DNA of 5,363 bases, taken from positions 1 through 5,363 of the forward strand of contig JBBRZE010000153.1 in assembly GCA_038236995.1 (NCBI GenBank). The letters are read 5' to 3'. The notes below the pieces were generated by a model. That model made no database searches, was not told where the DNA came from, and saw nothing but the letters and a program-made list of their open reading frames with translations. This DNA is from JAAFHB01 sp038236995 (GTDB lineage Bacteria > Bacteroidota > Bacteroidia > Bacteroidales > Prolixibacteraceae). The position numbers and the translations under genes were made by a program. Shown in pieces: positions 1 through 5,288 of the stretch (position 1 is its first letter; each line of letters starts with the position of its first letter).

Positions 1-519
1 CAAAAAATATGAATTTGGGAACAAAAGTTCGATCGTGAAAACAAAGAAATCAGGGAGATCATAGCTGTGAAAATGGCATTTATAGAAAATGTCTATGACG
101 GTGACACCCTGTTGTCTCAAATGGAGCAAACAGAAAGGATTACAGGGCATAAACCAAAAATAGGGATTGTGGACAGGGGATACCGAGTAAGAAAAATCAT
201 AAACAGGGTTCAGATCATACACCCCGCAAAACTATCTGCATCTGTCAGCAATTATCAAAAACAGAAAATACGGAAAAGGTTTAGGGCCAGGGCTGGTATT
301 GAGCCTATTATAGGATAACTAAAACAAGACCATCGGATGAGTCGTAATTACCTGTTAGATAAACATGGTGATTTGGTTAATACCCAACTGGCAGCGGTGG
401 GATTCAATCTAAAAAAAATGCTTCAGCGATTAAAAGCTGAAGCACTAAATATTTTGCCTAATTTATTTGGCGAATTTTGGACCCAATTTGGAATCCAAAA
501 TATGCATTTTGAAATTTAA
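1..519 (+). pseudogene. IS5-family-type DDE transposase, 3' remnant, frameshifted and interrupted by a stop
   Basis: This is the C-terminal half of a DDE transposase; the gene begins outside the window. Frame 2 at positions 2-55 reads KKYEFGNKSSIVKTKKSG. Homology then continues in frame 1 (IIAVKMAFIENVYDGDTL), so a small indel lies around 50-60. The frame-1 reading contains GIVDRGYR, whose Asp (172-174) fits the second catalytic Asp, and RAGIEPIIG, whose Glu (301-303) fits the catalytic Glu. A TAA at 316-318 sits where relatives usually have His (EPIIGHLK). The same frame then continues LKQDHRMSRNYLLDKHGD to a TAA at 517-519, as in IS5-type C-termini. The GTG at 67 is not a real start, because homology extends upstream of it. 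Family recognition comes from remembered motifs; the exact IS group is uncertain. The gene should be non-functional. An intact IS21-family element begins 15 bp after its last codon. Confidence 0.85.
419..444. other. Perfect 9-bp inverted repeat inside the transposase remnant
   Basis: TGCTTCAGC (419-427) and GCTGAAGCA (436-444) are perfect inverted repeats around an 8-nt loop, within the C-terminal coding part of the IS5-type remnant (peptide LQRLKAEAL). No T-tract follows, so it is a poor candidate for an intrinsic terminator. It may be chance or an RNA structure of the parent element. Confidence 0.4.
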
Positions 520-526
520 GGGTTTT

Positions 527-534
527 TTCACATT
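527..534. repeat. Target site duplication, left copy (TTCACATT)
   Basis: The 8-bp sequence TTCACATT directly abuts the left terminal inverted repeat at 535. An identical copy abuts the right terminal repeat at 3337-3344. IS21-family insertions make short target duplications, commonly 4 to 8 bp. Exact identity suggests a simple insertion that has not since recombined. Confidence 0.93.
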
Positions 535-561
535 TACATATTCCGGTGTATACCCGTTCAC
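535..561. repeat. IS21-family left terminal inverted repeat
   Basis: This 27-bp sequence begins TACATATTCCGG and ends CCCGTTCAC. Aligned to the complement of 3336-3310 it matches at 22 of 27 positions, with mismatches at 13, 15 and 22-24. It abuts the left target duplication and contains the outermost left copy of the 21-nt terminal motif. Confidence 0.9.
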
Positions 562-584
562 GTTTTCCGGTGATGTCCGTTCAC
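541..584 (-). repeat. Left-end IS21 terminal repeats (2 copies of the ~21-nt motif)
   Basis: Two copies of the element's terminal motif lie on the minus strand: 541-561 (TTCCGGTGTATACCCGTTC as read on plus) and 565-584 (TTCCGGTGATGTCCGTTCAC, one base shorter). They are inverted relative to the right-end copies, whose consensus is GTGAACGGGTATGCTCCGG plus AA. Their starts are 24 nt apart. In IS21-family elements such repeats are regarded as transposase-binding sites; binding here is inferred. Confidence 0.85.
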
Positions 585-617
585 TGTTTGTTCAATAGCG
601 ATTAGGCAAATGTAACA

Positions 618-1337
618 TTAATATTTTTTTCTTAAACTTTCTCCGGTCAATTGAAAACGCACTGATTTATGAACGATTCTGTCTAAACAGGCTTCAGCAA
701 TCAGTTCATTTCCAATAACAGCATACCAGTCATTAACGGGTAGTTGACTGGATATTATCAATGCTTTTTTCCGATATCTGTCGTCGACAATTTGCTCAAA
801 GTCGTTTTGTTGTTGTCCTTCTAATGCTTTCATGCCAAAGTCATCTATGATTAACATGTCCACACGTGAGAGTTTTTCCATGAATCGTATTTCCTGACCT
901 TGCAATCGTTCGAGTTTGATTCGGTCCAATAATTTTTGCATGGTGAAGAATACGACATTAAATCCCAACCTGCATGCCCTGTCGCCCAGTGCTATAGCCA
1001 AATAAGATTTACCGGTTCCGGTAGGTCCGTTAATCACTATTGTTTGTCCATTACGAACAAATTCACATGTACCCAATTGCGCCACTGTCGTTGCATCAAC
1101 ACCTCTGGCCGTATTATAATCAAGCTCCTCCAGCGAAGCCGGATATGGAAACGCGGCTTCTTTGAGCTGTCGGGCAATGCGGTTTGTTTTTCGGGTGTCT
1201 TGTTCGGTCTGCAACATAAGTTGTAATCCATCTTTTAGTGAGAGCTTATCGGCTCTGCGTGTCTCACAAAGGGATGTCCAGCAATCTGCCATCCCAGGAA
1301 GCTTCAGCTTGTGAAGCGATTTTTCAATTTCTTGCAT
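618..1337 (-). CDS. istB: IS21-family helper ATPase IstB
   Basis: The 239-aa protein is an AAA+ ATPase of the IstB/DnaC-like type. In IS21-type transposition IstB acts with the transposase and, by established knowledge, helps select and remodel target DNA in an ATP-dependent way. Visible motifs are Walker A GPTGTGKS (residues 104-111), Walker B MLIIDDFG (161-168), a sensor-I-like segment IISSQLPVNDWY (194-205), and the C-terminal family signature LDRIVHKSVRFQLTGESLR (218-236), where Arg220 is a candidate arginine finger. The N-terminal ~95 residues form the family's helical transposase-interaction region (MQEIEKSLHKLKLPGMADCW). The length is normal for IstB. It lies 17 nt downstream of istA and is probably co-transcribed. 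The leader is A-rich with no clear Shine-Dalgarno site, as often in Bacteroidota. The frame is intact. Confidence 0.96.
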   Translation of the reverse strand: MQEIEKSLHKLKLPGMADCWTSLCETRRADKLSLKDGLQLMLQTEQDTRKTNRIARQLKEAAFPYPASLEELDYNTARGVDATTVAQLGTCEFVRNGQTIVINGPTGTGKSYLAIALGDRACRLGFNVVFFTMQKLLDRIKLERLQGQEIRFMEKLSRVDMLIIDDFGMKALEGQQQNDFEQIVDDRYRKKALIISSQLPVNDWYAVIGNELIAEACLDRIVHKSVRFQLTGESLRKKY

Positions 1338-1354
1338 ACGATGTTTTTTTATTG

Positions 1355-2926
1355 TTATTTATAATAAGAGTTTCCTCGCATATTTTCATGATCAGTTGGC
1401 TGTGGATTAATGCGTTTCTCGCTTTCACTTTGTGATTTAGCCACATTGAGATTGCTGATCACATTTTGTAAAAACTTGCCTGAGTATGACCTATTTTCGA
1501 TAGCTATCCGGCAGGCTTGTTCAAAATCGGCTATTGTTGTTTTTCGGCCTATCGAGAGCATATAATCACAGGTTTTGTATTTGAACTCGGGTGGAATCTG
1601 ACGTTGTTCCAAATCCAGAAACATGTCCGATACAAGTTGCTTAAATACAGGACTATGCTTATTCGTTTTTTCTTGATAATATTCAGGAGAACGGCTCAAA
1701 ATGGCGTTGGAATTGGATGCCAGATGTTCTTTTTTGTGCGTATGCCCAAAGCCTAAGTGGCGCTCATGTGTAGCCACTAATTCATTATTTACAAAGATTT
1801 TGACCAATGTGCGGGTGTAAATAACATGGCTGCGTTTTCCAATGTGGACAAATGGAACCGAGTAGTAATGTTTGTCGCGCGCCAAATAAACGAATCCATC
1901 GTTACGAACCTGTAAATCGCACGTAAGTTTCATTTCAAAAGACTGTTCAGGCAAAGGGGATAAGGCATTCTTCTCTACGGCAAAGAATTGTTCTTCACGA
2001 CTATAAGTCCGTTGTTGCATCCGTGTCTGATTGTGTTCAAGCATTTTCTGCGATACCGCCTCATTTAAATCCACCAATGAATAAAAAGTGGTGTTACGTA
2101 GTTTGGCATATACCCGCCTGTAAATAATCTTCACTTGGTTCTCTACCATTCCCTTGTGTGTTGGAGAATAAGGGCGACAAGGGATGGTTACAAAACGATA
2201 ATGGTTGCCCATATCTTCCAACGCTTTATTCGGTGTTGGTTCATACTTATCCGCCTTTATTACAGCCGATTTAAGGTTATCGGTTACCAAAATCTTAGGT
2301 ACGCCTCCTATGGCTTCCATGCATTTAGAAATGGCATATAGAAAATCCTCCACTCTTTGTGAGGGAATACACAGAGCAAAGGCATAATCCGTGTAAGGTA
2401 AACATGCCACAAATACCTGCACTTTAGTCATTTCGCCTGTTTCTGTATTTACATATTCCAATGTGTCACCAGCAAAATCGACATATAATTTTTCACCTGG
2501 AACATACGTATCACTCAACACTGTAGTAGGCGTAAAGGCTGCTAATTGTTGTTTTAAGTGATGGAAAAACTGAGACTTACGATAACCATCAGGATGCTTG
2601 GCTATGTAATCCTGACACACCAAAAAACGCGTTACATGTTTATGACCTAACGAGGTCTTAAAATCTGGCAACTCATCCAAAAACGTTTGATGCCGGTAAT
2701 CAGTATATGCCGGATTTCCAGCTCTGAAACGTGCTTCAAGCTCTGGGTCTTCCATTTTTAATACCTCTTTGAGTGATAATGGATCATCCCTAAAATATCG
2801 AACATAATTATTTACCGTCTTTTTGTTTATATCCAAATCCTTGGCTATTTGACGGTTCGATACTCCGTTCTCGTTTAATTGGAGAACTTGTTTTATTCTA
2901 CTCATACTTGCTGGTTTTCCTGCCAT
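1355..2926 (-). CDS. istA: IS21-family transposase IstA
   Basis: The 523-aa DDE transposase catalyses strand cleavage and joining at the IS ends. An N-terminal helix-turn-helix region (about 9-45, MSRIKQVLQL...NRQIAKDLDINKKTVNNYVR) should bind the terminal repeats. The integrase-like (rve) core has the catalytic candidates Asp150 (LYVDFAG), Asp216 (ILVTDNLKSAV) and Glu262 (SPTHKGMVENQVK). A C-terminal Mu-transposase-like beta domain follows at about 340-400 (DGFVYLARDKHYYSVP). The open frame extends upstream to 3214, but I start at the ATG at 2926. The extra 96 residues are translated terminal repeats (FRSIPVH three times), AAAGG lies 4 nt before this ATG, and an exact -7 promoter box lies at 2961-2968, which would place the transcript start downstream of 3214. 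MSRIKQ (ATG at 2905) is a less likely alternative. The length and motifs fit the longer IstA proteins. No disruption is seen. Confidence 0.95.
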   Translation of the reverse strand: MAGKPASMSRIKQVLQLNENGVSNRQIAKDLDINKKTVNNYVRYFRDDPLSLKEVLKMEDPELEARFRAGNPAYTDYRHQTFLDELPDFKTSLGHKHVTRFLVCQDYIAKHPDGYRKSQFFHHLKQQLAAFTPTTVLSDTYVPGEKLYVDFAGDTLEYVNTETGEMTKVQVFVACLPYTDYAFALCIPSQRVEDFLYAISKCMEAIGGVPKILVTDNLKSAVIKADKYEPTPNKALEDMGNHYRFVTIPCRPYSPTHKGMVENQVKIIYRRVYAKLRNTTFYSLVDLNEAVSQKMLEHNQTRMQQRTYSREEQFFAVEKNALSPLPEQSFEMKLTCDLQVRNDGFVYLARDKHYYSVPFVHIGKRSHVIYTRTLVKIFVNNELVATHERHLGFGHTHKKEHLASNSNAILSRSPEYYQEKTNKHSPVFKQLVSDMFLDLEQRQIPPEFKYKTCDYMLSIGRKTTIADFEQACRIAIENRSYSGKFLQNVISNLNVAKSQSESEKRINPQPTDHENMRGNSYYK

Positions 2927-2930
2927 TTTA

Positions 2931-2935
2931 CCTTT
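2931..2935 (-). promoter_or_regulatory. Candidate ribosome binding site for istA
   Basis: On the minus strand the sequence before the ATG at 2926 reads GCAAAGGTAAAATG, placing AAAGG 4 nt upstream of the start codon. Spacing is short and Shine-Dalgarno dependence is weak in Bacteroidota. It still favours this start over the long upstream extension and over the internal ATG at 2905. Confidence 0.5.
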
Positions 2936-2960
2936 GCTTAGTTGGGCTATTTTAAAGCTG

Positions 2961-2984
2961 CAAAGGTAAGATTGAACGTTCGAG
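2961..2984 (-). promoter_or_regulatory. Candidate Bacteroidota-type promoter for istA-istB
   Basis: TACCTTTG on the minus strand (2968 down to 2961) matches the Bacteroidota sigma-ABfr -7 consensus TAnnTTTG exactly. About 20 bp further upstream the expected -33 region is only weakly matched (GTTC) and lies inside the innermost right-end terminal repeat (2984-3004). The placement gives a short leader ending at the ATG at 2926. A transposase bound to that repeat could block this promoter; that is inference. Confidence 0.55.
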
Positions 2985-3178
2985 TGAACGGGTATGCTCC
3001 GGAAAATGAAAAGGGCCAATCCGTGAATGGGTATGCTCCGGAAAGTACTGATAACAAAACTACTAATTTCCAAAAGTGAATGGACATGCTCCGGGAAAAG
3101 GATCTTTTTTGGCCACCGAAAATAGGGTGAACGGGTTTGCTCCGGAAAAAGGTACCCGTGAACGGGTATGCTCCGGAA
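2984..3178 (+). repeat. Right-end IS21 terminal repeat array (5 copies)
   Basis: Five direct copies of a 21-22 nt motif occur at 2984-3004, 3023-3043, 3076-3097, 3127-3147 and 3158-3178. The consensus is GTGAACGGGTATGCTCCGG followed by AA. The first and fifth copies are identical. The second has GAATGG, the third GTGAATGGACATGCTCCGG plus an extra G, and the fourth GGGTTTGC. Start-to-start spacing is 39, 53, 51 and 31 nt, and the spacers are unrelated in sequence. They are inverted relative to the left-end copies, as expected for transposase-binding sites at IS21 ends. The array lies in the istA leader and upstream of its candidate promoter. Confidence 0.9.
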
Positions 3179-3309
3179 TTTGGCAAATTTTGTTTCAGTT
3201 TGTTGTCTTTTCATCCTGTTTGATACCTATTTTTAGGGCAAACGGACATGAAAAATGTGGTTTTAGATGGTCAACTTTCAGTTTTATACTGAAATGTTTC
3301 TATTCTAAA
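3179..3309. other. Right-end spacer with a small hairpin and a degenerate repeat
   Basis: These 131 bp separate the five-copy array from the outermost right repeat. AACGGACATG at 3241-3250 matches the middle of the terminal motif but lacks the CTCCGG end, so it may be a decayed copy. TTTCAGT (3276-3282) and ACTGAAA (3288-3294) form a perfect 7-bp stem with a 5-nt loop. No coding potential is supported; ORFs across this stretch are chance readings of repeat DNA. Confidence 0.5.
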
Positions 3310-3336
3310 GTGGGTGGGTATGCTCCGGAATATGTA
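3310..3336. repeat. IS21-family right terminal inverted repeat
   Basis: Read on the minus strand from 3336, this starts TACATATTCCGG and matches the left end at 22 of 27 positions. It contains the outermost copy of the terminal motif (3310-3330, with GTGGGTGGGTATGCTCCGG in place of the usual GTGAACGGG start). It abuts the right target duplication. Confidence 0.9.
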
Positions 3337-3344
3337 TTCACATT
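3337..3344. repeat. Target site duplication, right copy (TTCACATT)
   Basis: The 8-bp sequence TTCACATT is identical to 527-534 and immediately follows the right inverted repeat. Joining the two flanks through one copy gives an uninterrupted empty site running from the IS5-type remnant's stop codon into CGACTAAATACAC. Confidence 0.93.
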
Positions 3345-3492
3345 CGACTAAATACACTTGGCACGGGAATGAATTGTATCACTATTTAAACTTTCATAAA
3401 AAGAACAACTATTCGCATGTGGTGAATAATTTTGGCAACAAATACTACATTGTATTTTAGTTTTTACTTATCTGATAATTATTTAGATATAT
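3345..3492. other. AT-rich intergenic stretch, nothing recognised
   Basis: This lies between the IS21-family insertion and the palindrome. No supported ORF, RNA gene or convincing promoter is seen. It may contain the outer end of the IS5-type element whose transposase remnant lies at 1-519, because the insertion separates the two. I cannot identify that element's inverted repeat. Confidence 0.5.
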
Positions 3493-3553
3493 CCTTATAA
3501 TAAAAATCAGGTTTTATCCAATTTTGGATAAAACCTGATTTTCTATTATAAGG
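3493..3553 (-). terminator. Long near-perfect palindrome, probable (bidirectional) terminator
   Basis: The left arm (3493-3521, starting CCTTATAATA) and right arm (3524-3553, ending TATTATAAGG) are complementary throughout, apart from one extra C at 3543. Only TT (3522-3523) is left at the tip. The inner stem contains ATCAGG/CCTGAT, flanked by AAAA on one side and TTTT on the other, so either strand would give a stem followed by a U-run. The nearest gene end is the beta-helix lipoprotein on the minus strand, whose stop codon lies 58 nt away, so termination of that transcript is the simplest reading. About 29 bp of stem is longer than a typical intrinsic terminator. Confidence 0.65.
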
Positions 3554-3611
3554 ACAAACGATTACTAAATTGTATCCGAACAATTGGTCTAAAGCCTCAC
3601 TCAATTATAGA

Positions 3612-5288
3612 TTAACGTTTCCATTTTTTTATCAATGTACATGTGCCATTCATATTTGCATACGATTGTTTGTTGACAGAAAGATCAGCCGTCGCTTTTG
3701 CATCTGCATCAGCCTGACTTATGGTTGAGCTATATTGGCCTGCTGAAACGGTATAGGTTACTGTCGAACCTATATAGCCGGTTCCACATGTGTTTTTGGT
3801 AGTAGTTGATGACATTTGAACATTGTGGTATATTGTTGATGGTATTATTGTACAGGTGCCATTTGTATTGGCATACGTTTGTTTATTAGAAGTTAGGTCT
3901 GCAGTCGCTTTACTATCAGCGTCAGCTTGACTGATAGTTGAACTGTATTTATTGGCTGGAACGTTATAGGTTAATGTTGAGCCAACATATCCAGTTCCAC
4001 AACTATTTTTAGTAGCTGTTCCAGATATTGAACTATTATAGTAAACCGATGCTTCTGTAGGAACTAAAACAAGAGGAGACGAAGAGCCTGAAGTACTGGA
4101 TTCGTATGCTCCAATATCAGGAAGTCCAACTAAAGGAATGCCTGCAAAGTCATTCGTCAACCCAACATTCACCCCTGCATTAATTGCGGGGCTTGCGGCT
4201 TGAAGTCTAAAGTCATATGTACTCGGACTGGCCATTAACGGATTAGTATTATTTAAATTGTTTGAAATCACAAATCCTGATGTTGGTCCATAGCTTATTA
4301 TTCCGTTGTATGTTATATTATTCTTTATCAAACAATTAGAGTATACAAATCCGGTTGCAATCTGAATTCCGGCTGTCAATGGCGAGTAGAATATATTATT
4401 TGCAATCAATGTATTGGTCATACTTGTCATAAGTAATACATGTCCAATCCGGTTAGGATTTGCATCAGCAAATGTGTTATTAATGATTGAAATGCTCGTA
4501 TTCGCAGAGCCTGTTTCGTTATAAATATGTATACACCAACCTGCTGTGCAATCGTATATTAAGTTATTGGATATGGTAAGCCCATTTACATTACTACCAA
4601 CATAAATTCCGTGATCGTGGTTCATCCAGTATTTAGTTGTGGGTGTGCAGCCACTTTCTCCGGGAGCATATCGACCTATGTTGTAGATGATGTTTTTCTC
4701 TACAATAACATTACTGCAAGTTGAAACATATATACCCTCTTGTCCAGAATCACTGTCAGAGCACATCTTGCCTATCTCATGAATTTTATTCCCCCTGACT
4801 ATACAGTTATTAGTCGAAGAAGATATTTTTATTCCTCCATCCTGAAATCCTTTTAAATCAAAATTTTCAAAAGTTATATAGCCAACTGAAGATTGAAAAT
4901 ATATTCCCTGTGTTGTTGCATTGTTTCGTCCATCCAGTACTGCACCCCACTTATTTTGAGATTTAAAGACAATGCGATTTGTCGACGAACCACTTCGGGT
5001 AATGATCGCAATTTGCGAATTTGTTGTTGTGTAAGTTCCATCTTTAACTATTACACTATCGCCGGGATTCACTATGTTGGCAGCTTTTTGTAAGGTCAAA
5101 AAAGGCGAGGCCAATGTTCCGGTGTTGTTGTCATTGCCTGATTTTGATATATAATAAGTTTTGCCGATTATTGCCGCTTTTAATTCGGCAGTATTGGTTA
5201 AAGATGCTTCAGGTTCGATAATTGATTTATTGCAACTAATAGCTAAAATGATAATAAGAAATCCGTAGAAGAATTTTTTGAGTTTCAT
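3612..5288 (-). CDS. Predicted surface lipoprotein: parallel beta-helix domain plus two DUF5977 repeats
   Basis: The 558-aa protein starts MKLKKFFYGFLIIILAISCNKS: a basic n-region, a hydrophobic core, and a lipobox-like AISC giving lipidated Cys19 (Ala rather than the usual Leu at -3). Residues ~44-86 (TYYISKSGNDNNTGTLASPF...NPGDSVIVKDGTY) match the DUF1565/PL9-like start of a right-handed beta-helix. Residues ~105-350 show beta-helix turns with recurring Asn-Asn steps (NNLIYD 241, NNTFAD 270, NNIFYS 297, NNITYN 323). The domain closes with SPAINAGVN...DFAGIP...PDIGAYE (366-396), a common ending in this class. A Ser-rich linker (397-404) leads to two DUF5977 units (416-482 and 487-553). The export, lipidation and outer-membrane location are inferred. 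No catalytic residues can be assigned, so it could be a glycan-binding or adhesive protein or a polysaccharide lyase relative. No T9SS-type C-terminal domain is seen; it ends KKWKR. It appears monocistronic. Confidence 0.88.
   Translation of the reverse strand: MKLKKFFYGFLIIILAISCNKSIIEPEASLTNTAELKAAIIGKTYYISKSGNDNNTGTLASPFLTLQKAANIVNPGDSVIVKDGTYTTTNSQIAIITRSGSSTNRIVFKSQNKWGAVLDGRNNATTQGIYFQSSVGYITFENFDLKGFQDGGIKISSSTNNCIVRGNKIHEIGKMCSDSDSGQEGIYVSTCSNVIVEKNIIYNIGRYAPGESGCTPTTKYWMNHDHGIYVGSNVNGLTISNNLIYDCTAGWCIHIYNETGSANTSISIINNTFADANPNRIGHVLLMTSMTNTLIANNIFYSPLTAGIQIATGFVYSNCLIKNNITYNGIISYGPTSGFVISNNLNNTNPLMASPSTYDFRLQAASPAINAGVNVGLTNDFAGIPLVGLPDIGAYESSTSGSSSPLVLVPTEASVYYNSSISGTATKNSCGTGYVGSTLTYNVPANKYSSTISQADADSKATADLTSNKQTYANTNGTCTIIPSTIYHNVQMSSTTTKNTCGTGYIGSTVTYTVSAGQYSSTISQADADAKATADLSVNKQSYANMNGTCTLIKKWKR
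3636..4043 (-). repeat. Tandem DUF5977 duplication within the lipoprotein gene
   Basis: Two in-frame units encode residues 416-480 (3849-4043) and 487-551 (3636-3830), with a period of 71 residues (213 bp). Shared protein landmarks are TKN(S/T)CGTGY(V/I)GST, YSSTISQADAD, KATADL, NKQ(T/S)YAN and NGTCT. Each unit has a Cys near its start and one near its end (430/479 and 501/550), possibly a disulfide pair. At DNA level the copies differ at many, often synonymous, positions, so the duplication is not recent. Confidence 0.85.

Larger units (their letters stand above)
535..3336 (-). mobile_element. Complete IS21-family insertion sequence (2802 bp)
   Basis: The element carries the two genes that define the IS21 family, a large DDE transposase (istA) and an AAA+ helper ATPase (istB), in the usual order and both on the minus strand. 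Its 27-bp imperfect inverted repeats (535-561 and 3310-3336) match at 22 of 27 positions, with the first 12 (TACATATTCCGG) identical. It is flanked by an exact 8-bp target duplication. Further copies of a 21-nt motif lie inside both ends, as is known for IS21 multiple terminal repeats. Both reading frames are open with their motifs present, so the element looks potentially active. The tips read 5'-TA...TA-3' rather than the TG...CA commonly described for the family, but the flanking duplication fixes the boundary exactly. The insertion lies just after the IS5-type remnant's stop codon. Confidence 0.93.

Noticed and set aside
67..318. Stand-alone 83-aa gene with GTG start
   Set aside because: Transposase homology continues both upstream (in another frame) and downstream of the stop, so it is a fragment of one broken gene.
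419..444. Intrinsic terminator within the IS5-type remnant
   Set aside because: The 9-bp inverted repeat is perfect but has no following T-run and lies inside coding sequence.
936..1226. 96-codon plus-strand ORF antisense to istB
   Set aside because: It lies wholly within istB, whose Walker motifs and length are unambiguous; the peptide resembles no known family.
1517..1756. Plus-strand ORF antisense to istA, and similar ones at 2135-2341, 2205-2387 and 4893-5093
   Set aside because: All lie inside well-supported minus-strand genes and have no recognisable domains or start signals.
2984..3330. Regularly recurring ~21-nt repeats resembling a short CRISPR array
   Set aside because: Spacing is irregular (31 to 152 nt), spacers are unlike in length, inverted copies occur at 541-584, and the repeats coincide with the ends of an IS21-family element. 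No cas genes are present.
3076..3351. 91-codon plus-strand ORF over the IS right end
   Set aside because: It reads terminal repeats (NGHAPGKG, NGFAPEKG and similar peptides) and runs out through the target duplication into flanking DNA; there is no evidence of a gene.
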